64,000 nucleotides of DNA. Source: Sphingomonas sp. NFR15 (lineage in GTDB: Bacteria > Pseudomonadota > Alphaproteobacteria > Sphingomonadales > Sphingomonadaceae). Numbering within the stretch: the first letter of the stretch is position 1; each line of letters opens with the position of its first letter. The notes below the pieces were generated by a model that was given only the letters and a program-made list of their open reading frames with translations, had not been told where the DNA came from and did no database searches. This document shows positions 18,604-27,211 of this stretch, piece by piece. The DNA lies in NCBI RefSeq assembly GCF_900103265.1, contig NZ_FMWX01000002.1:434001-498000 (forward strand), written 5' to 3'. The translations under genes and the position numbers were made by a program.

Positions 18604-20550
18604 ATGACGATGCGGTGGATGCGTGCGCGCGCCGGTACGGCGCTGTTGGCTTTTGGCGCGATCGCGCTTTCGCCGGCCTCGGCGCAGACATCGCCCGGCC
18701 CCGCCCCGCTGATCCCGCTGGAGGCCTTCGCGGCCCTCCCCTTCATCGAAGCGCCGCAATTGTCGCCCGACGGCACGCGCATCGCCGCGCGGATCGCGAT
18801 CCACGGCAAACAGCGGCTCGCGATCGTGCCGCTCGCGGACAAGAGCAAGGCCGTTTCGATCGATCCGGCCGAACAGGATCTCAACGACTGGCGATGGGTC
18901 AACGATCAGTGGTTGTTGGCCAGGATCGGCAGAAAGCAAAGCATAACCAGCATCGACTATTACGTCACCCGCACGATCAGCATCAGCGCGGATGGCAAGC
19001 AGATCATCCCGCTTGTGGTCGACCCCATGGGGCAGAGTGGCGCCGATGTTCTGTGGATCGCGCACGACGGCTCGCCGCACGCGGCGATCGCGATGCAGCG
19101 CGGCCTGCCTGGAGAACTCGGGTTCTGGCCCGAGGTCCGCGACTTCGATGTTTCGACCGGGCGCAGCAAGATGGTCGTGCATTCGACCGAAACGGTGTTC
19201 AACTGGTACGCGGACGGCGCCGGCGTGGTTCGGTACGGCATCGGCTATACCGGCCTCGATCGCGCTCTTCGCGCGCTGTACCGGAACCAGCCGACCGCCG
19301 GCTTCCGGGTGATCGAGCGCGCCCAGGGCGTGGGCGCTTCGCTCGACAATCGTCCCGTGCTGTTCCTGCCAGAGCCGGACAAGGCACTCGCCTTCCACGA
19401 TGATGCCGATGGCTTCTCGACGCTTTACCCGCTCGATCTGAAGACGATGACACGCGGCGCGCCGCTCTATTCCGTGCCCGGTTATGACGTCGAGGACATC
19501 CTGATCGACAGAGAGCGGTCACAGATGATCGGCGTGCGATATACCGACACATACCAGCACATATCCTGGACCGATCCGACGCTGGCGGCGATCCAGGCCG
19601 ACTTCGACAAAGCGGTTGGCAACCGCCACGCCGAGGTTGTTTCGTGGAGCCACGACCGATCGCAATTGCTCGTCAAGGTGGCGAACGCATCCACCCCCGG
19701 CAGCTATTATCTGTATGCTCCGAAGGAAGGCGTCCTGCATTTCTACGCGCAGATCAACGGTCGGTTCGCTGGCAAGCAGCTCGCATCCGTCAAGACGATC
19801 ACCTACAAGGCGCGCGACGGGCTTGAGATCCACGCGGTTCTCACGCTGCCGAGCGGGCGCTCAGCCAAAGACCTGCCGCTGATCCTGATGCCGCACGGCG
19901 GCCCGATCGCGCGCGACGACGAAAGCTGGGACTGGTGGGCGCAGTTCCTCGCCAATCGTGGCTATGCCGTACTCCAGCCCAACTACCGTGGCTCATCGGG
20001 CTATGGCACCAAGTTTACCGATCTCAGCAAGGGGCAATGGGGCCTCGCCATGCAGGACGATCTGACCGACGCGGTGGCGTGGGCGACGCACGAGGGGATC
20101 GCCGACGCCAAGCGCGTGTGCATCGTCGGCGGCTCTTACGGAGGGTACGCCGCGCTGCGCGCGGCACAGCGCGACAAGGGCGTGTATCGCTGCGCGGTGT
20201 CTTTCGCCGGTGTGTCCGACATGCCGGGGATGATCCGCTACGATAACCGGTTTCTCAGCGGCAAAAGCACCGAGGATTATTTCCGCGAGCGCGCGCCCGA
20301 TCTGGCCGCGGTTTCGCCCGCCAATTTCGCGGCCGATTTCTCGATTCCGGTGCTGCTGATGCACGGCGACGACGACACCACGGTGCCCGTCAAGCAATCG
20401 CGGCTGATGGTTTCGCGCCTGAAAGCGGCGGGCAAGACCTATCGCTATGTTGAACAGCCCGGCGGCGATCACCATCTCTCCTCCGAAGCCGACCGGGTCC
20501 AGTTCCTCAAAGAACTCGAAACGTTCCTGAAGCAGTATAATCCGGCCTGA
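18604..20550 (+). CDS. S9-family (prolyl oligopeptidase) serine peptidase
   Basis: The 648-residue protein starts with a signal peptide ([17 protein letters not shown]). A beta-propeller-like N-terminal half is followed by an alpha/beta hydrolase domain with [15 protein letters not shown], the nucleophile Ser511 in [10 protein letters not shown], Asp589-591 in [10 protein letters not shown] and His623/624 in GGDHHLS. It would cut short peptides in the periplasm, likely after Pro or as a dipeptidyl/acylaminoacyl peptidase. The start could also be the second ATG three codons in. Confidence 0.9.
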   Translation: MTMRWMRARAGTALLAFGAIALSPASAQTSPGPAPLIPLEAFAALPFIEAPQLSPDGTRIAARIAIHGKQRLAIVPLADKSKAVSIDPAEQDLNDWRWVNDQWLLARIGRKQSITSIDYYVTRTISISADGKQIIPLVVDPMGQSGADVLWIAHDGSPHAAIAMQRGLPGELGFWPEVRDFDVSTGRSKMVVHSTETVFNWYADGAGVVRYGIGYTGLDRALRALYRNQPTAGFRVIERAQGVGASLDNRPVLFLPEPDKALAFHDDADGFSTLYPLDLKTMTRGAPLYSVPGYDVEDILIDRERSQMIGVRYTDTYQHISWTDPTLAAIQADFDKAVGNRHAEVVSWSHDRSQLLVKVANASTPGSYYLYAPKEGVLHFYAQINGRFAGKQLASVKTITYKARDGLEIHAVLTLPSGRSAKDLPLILMPHGGPIARDDESWDWWAQFLANRGYAVLQPNYRGSSGYGTKFTDLSKGQWGLAMQDDLTDAVAWATHEGIADAKRVCIVGGSYGGYAALRAAQRDKGVYRCAVSFAGVSDMPGMIRYDNRFLSGKSTEDYFRERAPDLAAVSPANFAADFSIPVLLMHGDDDTTVPVKQSRLMVSRLKAAGKTYRYVEQPGGDHHLSSEADRVQFLKELETFLKQYNPA

Positions 20551-20651
20551 TCCGCCCGAATCGCGGCGCGGTGGCCGGCTGCTTCCCTTTGGAGCGCTTT
20601 CCGGCTATGGGCGCGCTTCATTCGGAAATCCGCTTTCACCCAGAGGTTTGT

Positions 20652-20870
20652 TTGGCAAAAGAAGAACTGCTCGAAATGCGTGGACAGGTTGTGGAGCTTC
20701 TCCCCAACGCGATGTTCCGCGTGAAGCTTGAGAACGATCACGAAATCCTCGGCCACACCGCCGGCAAGATGCGCAAGAACCGCATCCGCGTGCTGGTCGG
20801 CGACGAGGTGCTGGTCGAATTGACGCCCTATGACCTCACCAAGGGGCGTATCACCTATCGCTTCAAGTGA
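20652..20870 (+). CDS. infA: Translation initiation factor IF-1
   Basis: The frame opens at 20571, but IF-1 begins at the TTG at 20652, behind AGAGG at 20642: (M)[33 protein letters not shown] and [15 protein letters not shown]. From there the product is exactly 72 residues, the family length. IF-1 blocks the ribosomal A site during initiation. A TTG start on an essential translation factor is unusual but fits both length and ribosome site. Confidence 0.94.
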   Translation: MAKEELLEMRGQVVELLPNAMFRVKLENDHEILGHTAGKMRKNRIRVLVGDEVLVELTPYDLTKGRITYRFK

Positions 20871-20907
20871 GGTGCTGCCGTCACCGATAATGTGGCGACC
20901 TCCCTTT

Positions 20908-20983
20908 CCGTTCGGGCCGAGCGCAGTCGAGGCCCCGACCGTAGGCGACGCGCTTGCCCCTCGACTTCGCTCGGGGCGAACGG
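20908..20983. repeat. Inverted intergenic repeat, CCGTTCG type
   Basis: The arms 20908-20932 and 20957-20983 form an imperfect inverted repeat of the family seen at 15731 and 16365. It lies between infA and maf. Confidence 0.8.
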
Positions 20984-21023
20984 CGGGTGGTGACGCGCCA
21001 AGCGATCCATGGGTGCTGAATCG

Positions 21024-21599
21024 ATGACCGCCGGCCTGGTCCTAGCCTCCTCCTCCCCCCGCCGTCGCGATCTGCTCGCGCGGATCGGGGTCGTGCCCGC
21101 GCGAATCGAATCGCCGGCCATCGACGAAAACCCGCTCCCCCGCGAACTGCCACGTGCCTACGCGCTTCGGCTCGCGCAGGAAAAGGCCGCCGCGGTGGCG
21201 CGTGCTGATGGCGAGGTGGTGATCGCGGGCGACACCACCGTCGCGGTCGGCCGCCGCATCCTGCCGCCCGCGGAGACCGAGGACGTGCAACGCGAACTGC
21301 TCGCGCTGCTGTCGGGCCGGCGCCACCATTGCATCAGCGCGGTGTGCGCGATCGACGCGAACGGCAAGGCGCGCACGCGCCTCGCCGATACGATCGTCGC
21401 GTTCAAGCCGCTCTCGCCGGCCGAGATCGACGCCTATGTCGCCTGCGGCGAGGGGCTCGGCAAGGCCGGCGGCTATGCCATCCAGGGCCGCGCCGAGGCC
21501 TATGTCCGCTATCTGGCCGGCAGCCATTCGGGCGTGATCGGCCTGCCGCTGTTCGAGACGCGCGCGCTGCTGATCGCGTGCGGGTTCGCGCTTGGCTGA
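21024..21599 (+). CDS. maf: Maf-family nucleotide pyrophosphatase
   Basis: The 191-residue product starts LVLASSSPRRRDLLARIG, the Maf signature, and contains AQEKAAAVAR, VIAGDTTVAVGRRIL and GEGLGKAGGYAIQGRA. Maf proteins hydrolyse dTTP, UTP or modified NTPs as house-cleaning enzymes. An ATG five codons upstream (21009) is possible. The stop overlaps the TTG start of the next gene, and the order infA-maf-RNase E/G-yacG is conserved in this group. Confidence 0.92.
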   Translation: MTAGLVLASSSPRRRDLLARIGVVPARIESPAIDENPLPRELPRAYALRLAQEKAAAVARADGEVVIAGDTTVAVGRRILPPAETEDVQRELLALLSGRRHHCISAVCAIDANGKARTRLADTIVAFKPLSPAEIDAYVACGEGLGKAGGYAIQGRAEAYVRYLAGSHSGVIGLPLFETRALLIACGFALG

Positions 21600-22539
21600 A
21601 TGGCTGTACGAAGCGGGCATCGGCGAGGCCCGCGCCGCGCTGGTCGAGGACGGCCGCAGCCTTCAGGCGCGACTCGAGCTTGACGAGACGTTTCCGCGCG
21701 TCGGCGCGGTGCTGGCGGCGCGGCTGATCGAGATCACGGCCAAAGGGCGCGAGGGGCGCGTGCGCTTCGCGGGCGGCGAGGCGATGCTGGCGCCGCTGCC
21801 GCCGGGCATCACCCAGGGCGCGGCGCTGACGATCGAGATCACGCGAGAGGCGGTGCGCGAGGCGGGCCGCGACAAGCCGCCACGCGCCATGCCCGCCGAA
21901 GGGCCGCCCCGCCCCGCGCCGACGCTGCTGGAGCGGATCGGCGCCAGCGCCCTGCCCGTCCGCACCTGCCTGCCGCACCAGAGCGACGCTTTCGAGGCGG
22001 CGGGCTGGTCCGAGGTGCTGGAGGAGGCGGTTACCGGCGACATCGCCTTTCCCGGCGGGGCGTTGCGGATGATCCCGACGCCGGCGATGACGCTGTTCGA
22101 CGTCGACGGGTCCGGGCCGCTGGAGCCGCTCGCGGTGGCGGCGGCGCGGGCGGTGGCCGCCGCGATCGTGCGGCACGACATCGGCGGGTCGATCGGGATC
22201 GACTTCCCGACGATCGCGGGCAAGGGGCCGCGCCAGGCGGTCGCCGAGGCGATCGACGCGGGGCTGCCGCAGCCGTTCGAGCGCACCGCCGTCAACGGCT
22301 TCGGCTTCCTCCAGATCATCCGCAGGCGATCGCGCGAATCGCTGCCCGAGCTGCTCCGCGCCGATCCCGCCGCCGCGCGCGCGCGCGCGCTGCTGCGCGT
22401 GATCGAGCGCACACCGCCACCGGTGCCGGCGCTGCACCATGTTCCACCGGCGGTCCACGCCGCGCTCGCCGCGCGCCCGCACTGGCGCGACGCGCTCGCT
22501 CGGCGTACCGGCGCCGATATCCGCTTCGAGGTACGATGA
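21592..22539 (+). CDS. RNase E/G-like protein
   Basis: A TTG start inside the end of maf gives a 315-residue protein. It has an N-terminal S1-like part (VGAVLAARLIEI...LPPGITQGAALTIEI), then GGSIGIDFPTI, where RNase E/G proteins keep a catalytic Asp, and FERTAVNGFGFLQIIRRR like the conserved GLVEMTR region. It is shorter than RNase G and lacks the zinc-link CPxC, so it is a reduced member. Activity is uncertain. It is coupled to maf and yacG. Confidence 0.8.
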   Translation: MAEWLYEAGIGEARAALVEDGRSLQARLELDETFPRVGAVLAARLIEITAKGREGRVRFAGGEAMLAPLPPGITQGAALTIEITREAVREAGRDKPPRAMPAEGPPRPAPTLLERIGASALPVRTCLPHQSDAFEAAGWSEVLEEAVTGDIAFPGGALRMIPTPAMTLFDVDGSGPLEPLAVAAARAVAAAIVRHDIGGSIGIDFPTIAGKGPRQAVAEAIDAGLPQPFERTAVNGFGFLQIIRRRSRESLPELLRADPAAARARALLRVIERTPPPVPALHHVPPAVHAALAARPHWRDALARRTGADIRFEVR

Positions 22540-22742
22540 TGGCCAGAACCAAGCCCTGCCCGCTGTGCGGCAACGCCCCCGCCGCCGACTATACGCCCTT
22601 CTGCAGCCGTGGCTGCCGCGACCGCGACATGCTCAAATGGCTCGGCGAGGGCTATACGATTCCGGTCGATGCGAACGAAGATGCCGATAATCGTGACATG
22701 GTGCGCAACGGCGGGCTGGACAGCGCCGAAAAGCCCGACTAA
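22536..22742 (+). CDS. yacG: YacG-type zinc ribbon, DNA gyrase inhibitor family
   Basis: The 68-residue protein has the four-cysteine site CPLCGNAP...FCSRGCRDRDMLKWLGEGY of YacG. YacG from E. coli binds GyrB and inhibits gyrase; the role in alphaproteobacteria is untested. Two ATGs stand together (22536 and 22539); the first overlaps the previous stop. Confidence 0.9.
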   Translation: MMARTKPCPLCGNAPAADYTPFCSRGCRDRDMLKWLGEGYTIPVDANEDADNRDMVRNGGLDSAEKPD

Positions 22743-22773
22743 GGACGCGCCTCCCCGATCCGAAACGGATCAT

Positions 22774-22849
22774 GCCCGGGTAGCTCAGTTGGTAGAGCAT
22801 GCGACTGAAAATCGCAGTGTCGGCGGTTCGACTCCGTCCCCGGGCACCA
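22774..22849 (+). tRNA. tRNA-Phe (anticodon GAA)
   Basis: A complete cloverleaf: acceptor GCCCGGG/CCCGGGC, D-arm TAGCTCAGTTGGTAGAGCA, anticodon arm TGCGACTGAAAATCGCA with GAA, T-arm GGCGGTTCGACTCCGTC, and an encoded CCA end. Length 76. Confidence 0.97.
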
Positions 22850-22946
22850 TGACTTCCCGATAAAAACCGACGTACTGCGCCGGCGATCGCTTGTGACGCG
22901 CAGCCGCGAATCTGGCCCCCGTTCGAATCCATCACTTCGGAGCAAG

Positions 22947-22965
22947 CCGCTTTCGACGAAAGCGG
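22947..22965. terminator. Short hairpin between the two tRNA genes
   Basis: CCGCTTTC-GAC-GAAAGCGG is a perfect 8-bp stem with a 3-base loop; the following bases (GCGTCATCATTTTCG) are only modestly T-rich. It may end the tRNA-Phe transcript. Confidence 0.4.
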
Positions 22966-22991
22966 GCGTCATCATTTTCGACTGGGGATTT

Positions 22992-23068
<77 letters not shown>

Positions 23069-23117
23069 CTGGGGGGAAGCGCCTAGCAAAGCGCGGGGCG
23101 TTGCGCCAGCCGTTTTG

Positions 23118-23777
23118 TCAGGCGGGTTTCGCGGGTGATGCGGGCGCTGGCGTCTTGGGCTTATAGGCACACAGATCGGCGACGACGCAGCGCCAGCATT
23201 CGGGGCGGCGCGCCTTGCAGACGTAGCGGCCGTGCAGGATCAGCCAATGGTGCGCGTGGAGGCGGAACGGCGCGGGCGTCGCCTTGTCGAGCTTGAGCTC
23301 GACCGCGAGCGGCGTTTTGCCGCGCGCCAGGCCCGTGCGGTTGCCGACGCGGAAGATGTGCGTATCGACCGCGAAGGTCTCGGCGCCGAACGCGACGTTC
23401 ATCACGACATTGGCGGTCTTGCGGCCGACGCCGGGCAAGGTCTCCAGCGCATCGCGGTCGGCGGGGACTTCGCCGCCGAAATCGGCGATCAGCTTTTCAG
23501 ACAAAGCGATGACGTTCTTGGCCTTGGTGTTGAACAGGCCGATCGTCTTGATGTGCTGCTTCAGCCCCTCCTCGCCGAGCGCGACCATCTGTTCGGGCGT
23601 CTTCACCACCTCGAACAAGGCGCGCGTCGCCTTGTTGACGCCGATATCGGTCGCCTGCGCGGAGAGCGCCACCGCGACAACGAGCTGGAACGGGTTGCCC
23701 GCCTCGAGCTCGGTCTCGGGGTGCGGATTGTCGGCGGCGAGCCGCGCGTAGAATTCGACGACGTCGGCTTTCTTCAA
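23118..23777 (-). CDS. nth: Endonuclease III
   Basis: The 219-residue product has the helix-hairpin-helix LETLPGVGRKTANVVMN with the catalytic Lys, the catalytic Asp in FAVDTHIFRVGNR, and the iron-sulfur cysteines C-x6-C-x2-C-x5-C in CKARRPECWRCVVADLC. It removes oxidised pyrimidines and nicks the DNA. The C-terminus after the cluster (AYKPKTPAPASPAKPA) is a short extension. It lies 11 bases after dapB, so they are likely co-transcribed. Confidence 0.96.
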   Translation of the reverse strand: MKKADVVEFYARLAADNPHPETELEAGNPFQLVVAVALSAQATDIGVNKATRALFEVVKTPEQMVALGEEGLKQHIKTIGLFNTKAKNVIALSEKLIADFGGEVPADRDALETLPGVGRKTANVVMNVAFGAETFAVDTHIFRVGNRTGLARGKTPLAVELKLDKATPAPFRLHAHHWLILHGRYVCKARRPECWRCVVADLCAYKPKTPAPASPAKPA

Positions 23778-23788
23778 ACGCCCAATCC

Positions 23789-24526
23789 TCAGACCCCCAA
23801 GACCTCGGCCATCGTGTAGCTACCGGCGGGCCGACCGGCCAGCCACAGCGCCGCCGTGACCGCGCCGCGCGCGAAGATCGCGCGATTCTCGGCGCGGTGG
23901 CCGATCTCGACGCGCTCGCCCTCGCCCGCGAACACGACCATGTGATCGCCCGCGACCGAGCCGCCGCGCAGCGACGCCATGCCGATCGTCCCCTCCGAAC
24001 GCGCGCCGGTCAGCCCGGCGCGGTCGGTCACCTTGGCGTCGGACAAGGCGATCCCCCGCCCCGCCGCCGCCGCCTCGGCGAGCAGCAGCGCGGTGCCCGA
24101 GGGGGCATCGACCTTGTGGCGGTGGTGCATCTCGACGATCTCGATGTCCCAATCGGTGCCGAGCCGCCCCGCCGCCTCGCGCACCAGCTTGGCGAGCAGG
24201 GTGACGCCAAGCGAGACGTTGCCGGTCTGGAGCACCGCGATCTCGCCGGCGGCTTCCTTGACGAAGGCGTGGTGCGCGGCGGTGAGCCCGGTCGTGCCGA
24301 TCAGGATCGGCGTGCCGGCGGTGCGCGCGGCGGCGAGATTGGCTGCGAGCGCCGAGGGGCTGGAGAAATCGACCAGCACGTCGGCACGCTCCGCCAATGC
24401 GGCGAGCGCGGCGCGATCGGCGCCCGCGTCGATACCACCCGCGATGGTGCCGCCGAGATCCGGCACCACCGCCGCGATCGCCTGGCCCATCCTGCCAGCG
24501 CTTCCCAAGATGCCGATCGCCGTCAT
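23789..24526 (-). CDS. dapB: Dihydrodipicolinate reductase
   Basis: Read from the ATG at 24526, the 245-residue protein has the NAD(P)H motif GILGSAGRMGQAI, VDFSSPSAL, GTTGL, the catalytic His/Lys region IVEMHHRHKVDAPSGTAL, and the C-terminal FARGAVTAALWL. It reduces the dihydrodipicolinate-type intermediate on the way to meso-DAP and lysine. The frame stays open further up, crossing the island's left junction, but those residues are not DapB. Its promoter lies next to the integration site. Confidence 0.95.
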   Translation of the reverse strand: MTAIGILGSAGRMGQAIAAVVPDLGGTIAGGIDAGADRAALAALAERADVLVDFSSPSALAANLAAARTAGTPILIGTTGLTAAHHAFVKEAAGEIAVLQTGNVSLGVTLLAKLVREAAGRLGTDWDIEIVEMHHRHKVDAPSGTALLLAEAAAAGRGIALSDAKVTDRAGLTGARSEGTIGMASLRGGSVAGDHMVVFAGEGERVEIGHRAENRAIFARGAVTAALWLAGRPAGSYTMAEVLGV

Positions 24527-24634
24527 GCCCCGAATCCCGCCTGTCTGGTGTCGCGGCGCGCATGGCAGAAAGCGCGGCGCGGGGACAGGGGCAATGCGCT
24601 TTCCGGCCCGCCACCTCGCGCGCCATGCCTGTGC

Positions 24635-24649
24635 CGTGTAGGGTGTGCA
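24635..24649. repeat. Left attachment site core (attL) of the island
   Basis: Exact copy of the 15 bases at 56987-57001. It lies 109 bases upstream of the dapB start codon. Confidence 0.75.
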
Positions 24650-25539
24650 GCATTTAGAGGAACTGCTGCCCTGTTGTGCCTGCTTCAATCTGTGCGTTAG
24701 ACTGGCGGAAAACTGCGATTTCCTGTGGCAGCTAATAGCCCGACGGGCGCCTGATAGCCAGTCATCAAATGCTCATTTTGCGTTCTGGCTACCAGATAGC
24801 CATCATCGACCAGCAAACTGCGGACCTTTGGCGGGGCCGATGTCGATGGTACGAAATGGCCGAAACAGGCAAACTGTCGCAGCTTTCGCGATGCTGTTTT
24901 GGCTCGATATCGACGATGCGCCGTTCGCTCGGAAAGGCTCAATGGTGGTAATCCCGAAGTCTGAAGATCAAACGGATTGCGCGGGAAATCTGGCTCTGCG
25001 CGATTCAGGATTTGGCTCAATTGGCGACAAAAAAGCACCCTAGCAAAACAGCCGCTCCCGCGTCGGCAAACCGATAACGCTGATAGGCATCGCCAGCGGA
25101 AAAAAGCGCAAGCCGAGCCCCCGGCTTCATCTGATTCAAGCGTTGATTTCGATCGATTCAAGCACCGATCCTATGCGCTCAGAAGGGCCGTTTCCGGGCG
25201 GGGCGAGCAACGTCGAAACTGGCCTCAAAGGCGCCATTTTGCTGATAGTCCATCGCAGGAATTTGGCCCTCGTTTTTCTCCAGTCGCGATCAATGATTGT
25301 CCCTCAGTATCGTCGAAATTTCGCTCGAAATCGAAGTGGATTGTCGCCGTGGCTGCGTCGCTCACGGCCGCATCGAACCGTCGTGAGCAGCTGATCAAAA
25401 GCACGTGGCAGAGGATAAGCGGTGTGGGCATTCGCCACCCTTATTGCCGTTCCTTCCGACCCGTGCGCCGGTCACTAAGTTGCCATATCGGACAGGAGAC
25501 GAGAGCCGTCATCTACTGAGAATCGCGTTGAGAGCGGCG
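24650..25539. other. Gene-poor, lower-GC left end of the island
   Basis: About 890 bases with visibly lower GC than the surroundings. Open frames of up to 180 codons on both strands read as low-quality sequence, with no ribosome sites or recognisable motifs. The stretch contains several ATAGCC words near attL and a palindrome at 24786. It looks like integration-site DNA plus decayed coding sequence. Confidence 0.55.
24786..24802. promoter_or_regulatory. Palindrome near attL, possible recombinase arm site
   Basis: TGGCTA-CCAGA-TAGCCA is a perfect inverted repeat. Related words ATAGCC stand at 24735 and 24754, and a similar palindrome GGCTAT-CAA-ATAGCC lies at 56887-56901 near attR. Integrase arm-binding or excisionase sites would be expected in such places. 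Confidence 0.3.
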
Positions 25540-26673
25540 TTAGCCGTCCACGCTGTCGTCGCCTTTTCTGTTGGCGATCGTCAGGTGGTAGCGTGCGTAT
25601 CGCCGTTCTCCCACCCGCTCCAACGCGCCAAGCATGACGAGCTCCGCCAGATCGCGCGTCGCCGTCGCCGAAGTGGCATCGGTGATGGTGCGATAATTAC
25701 CGGCGCTGAGTCCCCCGACAAAGCCGTCCGCCCCTTCGGCCATCATGCGGATCAGTGCCTTTTCCTGTCGCGCATTGATCCTGCCGCGCAGGCGATCGAG
25801 CAACCTGGTCTTCTCGATCACGAACCGGATGTCCTCGATGGTCCGCGCCTGCGCCTCCAGCACGATGTTGGCGAACCAACTTACCCAGGCATCGATCTGA
25901 TTGGTCTGGCTGGCTTGATGCAGTTGAGCATAATAGGCTTTTCTGTGCCGGTTGATAGTCGTCGCCAGCGCCGTCAGCGTCGGAGCCTCAACGCTTTGCG
26001 CCAGCGCTTTTTCCGCAATGGCCCTACCGAGCCGGCCATTGCCATCTTCAAAGGGATGGATTGTCTCGAACCAGAGATGCGCGATCGCCGTCCGAGTCAT
26101 CGCCGGCATCGGCGCGCTTCCCCGGGGGGCGCTCTCGTTAAACCACGTCATGAACCGCGCCATCTCTTCCGGAATCCGATCTGACGGCGGCGCTTCGAAA
26201 TGCACGCGCGGCGCGTGCAGCGCGCCGGACACGATCTGCATGGGATCGGCATGGGTGCGCCAAGCGCCGATGTCCGCCAGATCGCGCCGCCCGTTCATTA
26301 GCATTCTATGCCAGTCGAACAGAAGCTGATCGGTCAGCGGCTCCGCATAGCGCCGATAAAGATCTACCATCAGTTCCGCAGCGCCGGCCTCGGCTGGACT
26401 GGACCGACGCTTGTCCGTTACAAAACCAAGCTGCCGAGCGATGGAGGACTGCACGCTGTCGCGGTCCAGGATCTCGCCCTCGATGGCCGAACTGTCGACC
26501 ATCTCCTGAGAGATCAGGTCAACCACAATCCCTTGACGGGCCGCCCCGTCGAGGTGATGCATCGACCCGACGACAATGCCCGCGCCCTTGAGAAAGCGCG
26601 CCTCGGCGTCGTGCAGGGCGGCCTCGTTGAACGTGAATTTGCGCCAGTCGGGGAGCTGCCAGTTCCAACGCAT
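25540..26673 (-). CDS. Fic-family protein with N-terminal inhibitory motif and C-terminal winged helix
   Basis: The 377-residue protein has a DUF4172-like N-terminus, the inhibitory motif S61-x3-E65-G66 (SSAIEGE), a central Fic core with the complete motif HPFEDGNGRLGR starting at His206, and a C-terminal helix-turn-helix region (YRTITDATSATATRDLAEL). Fic proteins with an intact motif usually transfer AMP to a protein side chain, and the SxxxEG helix keeps them silent until relieved. It is a chromosome-type class II Fic with no separate antitoxin. Targets are unknown. The 26679-26739 inverted repeat sits at its start. Confidence 0.9.
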   Translation of the reverse strand: MRWNWQLPDWRKFTFNEAALHDAEARFLKGAGIVVGSMHHLDGAARQGIVVDLISQEMVDSSAIEGEILDRDSVQSSIARQLGFVTDKRRSSPAEAGAAELMVDLYRRYAEPLTDQLLFDWHRMLMNGRRDLADIGAWRTHADPMQIVSGALHAPRVHFEAPPSDRIPEEMARFMTWFNESAPRGSAPMPAMTRTAIAHLWFETIHPFEDGNGRLGRAIAEKALAQSVEAPTLTALATTINRHRKAYYAQLHQASQTNQIDAWVSWFANIVLEAQARTIEDIRFVIEKTRLLDRLRGRINARQEKALIRMMAEGADGFVGGLSAGNYRTITDATSATATRDLAELVMLGALERVGERRYARYHLTIANRKGDDSVDG

Positions 26674-26678
26674 GATTT

Positions 26679-26739
26679 ATAAGGCCCTTTCTATAAATCA
26701 ACTTTAGGCCGATATTTGTTTTATAGGAAGGCGCCTTAT
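26679..26739. promoter_or_regulatory. Inverted-repeat operator candidate at the fic promoter
   Basis: ATAAGGCCCTTTCTATAA at 26679-26696 is answered on the other strand by ATAAGGCGCCTTCCTATAA at 26739-26721, with one gap and one mismatch, around an AT-rich spacer holding likely promoter elements. It lies just upstream of the fic ATG at 26673. Fic proteins of this type carry a winged helix, so self-regulation is plausible. Confidence 0.5.
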
Positions 26740-26937
26740 CGATGAGCCGGGTTATGGACGGACGGGCTGCTCTTGAAGTCATTCTGGGTGGATAGCTGCC
26801 TGTCCGCTTTCGAGCGGCCCACCGAGAAAACCGGCCGCTCATTCAGGCGTCAGGGGGAAGGGGCTCGAGAGCCTGTGCCGGGTGGGACCGGAACAGCTGC
26901 TATCGAGCGGCGGACGGCCAGATCCTGCCGCTCATTC

Positions 26938-27102
26938 ATGGAGCATTCGGTCTTGGGGGCTGGCTATCTCGAGTACCGTCGCCCCGTAATCGTGGGCTGG
27001 AAGGTGACCCGGAAGTGGCTGTTTTCCGAGACGCTCGAGCAGATGAGGCTGCTGCGTGACATCGCGGCGGCTGCCTCGGAAGAACGCGCCGCCGCCGCGT
27101 AG
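26938..27102 (+). CDS. Small hypothetical ORF, doubtful
   Basis: The 54-residue frame from 26938 (MEHSVLGAGYLEYRRPVIVG...) ends in an amphipathic Ala/Glu/Arg-rich helix. A longer frame opens at 26773, but its first half reads as noise. No ribosome site is clear and no family is recognised. The rest of 26740-27211 holds nothing I can identify. Confidence 0.25.
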   Translation: MEHSVLGAGYLEYRRPVIVGWKVTRKWLFSETLEQMRLLRDIAAAASEERAAAA

Positions 27103-27211
27103 GCCGCTGGGATCAGGCTTGCATGCGCTATATGCAGCTTGAGGAGCGCTGGGGCCTGGTCTGTCGGGAGCGACTTGGTATCGTGCCCGCGGTTTGGTTT
27201 CGGGATGGCCT

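Noticed and set aside
22915..22940. T-loop-like GTTCGAATCC between the two tRNA genes
   Set aside because: The flanks do not pair and no acceptor or anticodon arm is present; not a tRNA fragment that can be supported.
24977..25519. A 180-codon open frame near the left end of the island
   Set aside because: No ribosome site, composition rich in Arg, Ser and Gln without domain pattern, and opposite-strand frames of similar length; reads as chance or decay.
26773..27102. A 109-codon open frame between fic and the DUF3883 gene
   Set aside because: Its first half shows no protein character. Only the last 54 codons are listed, with low confidence.
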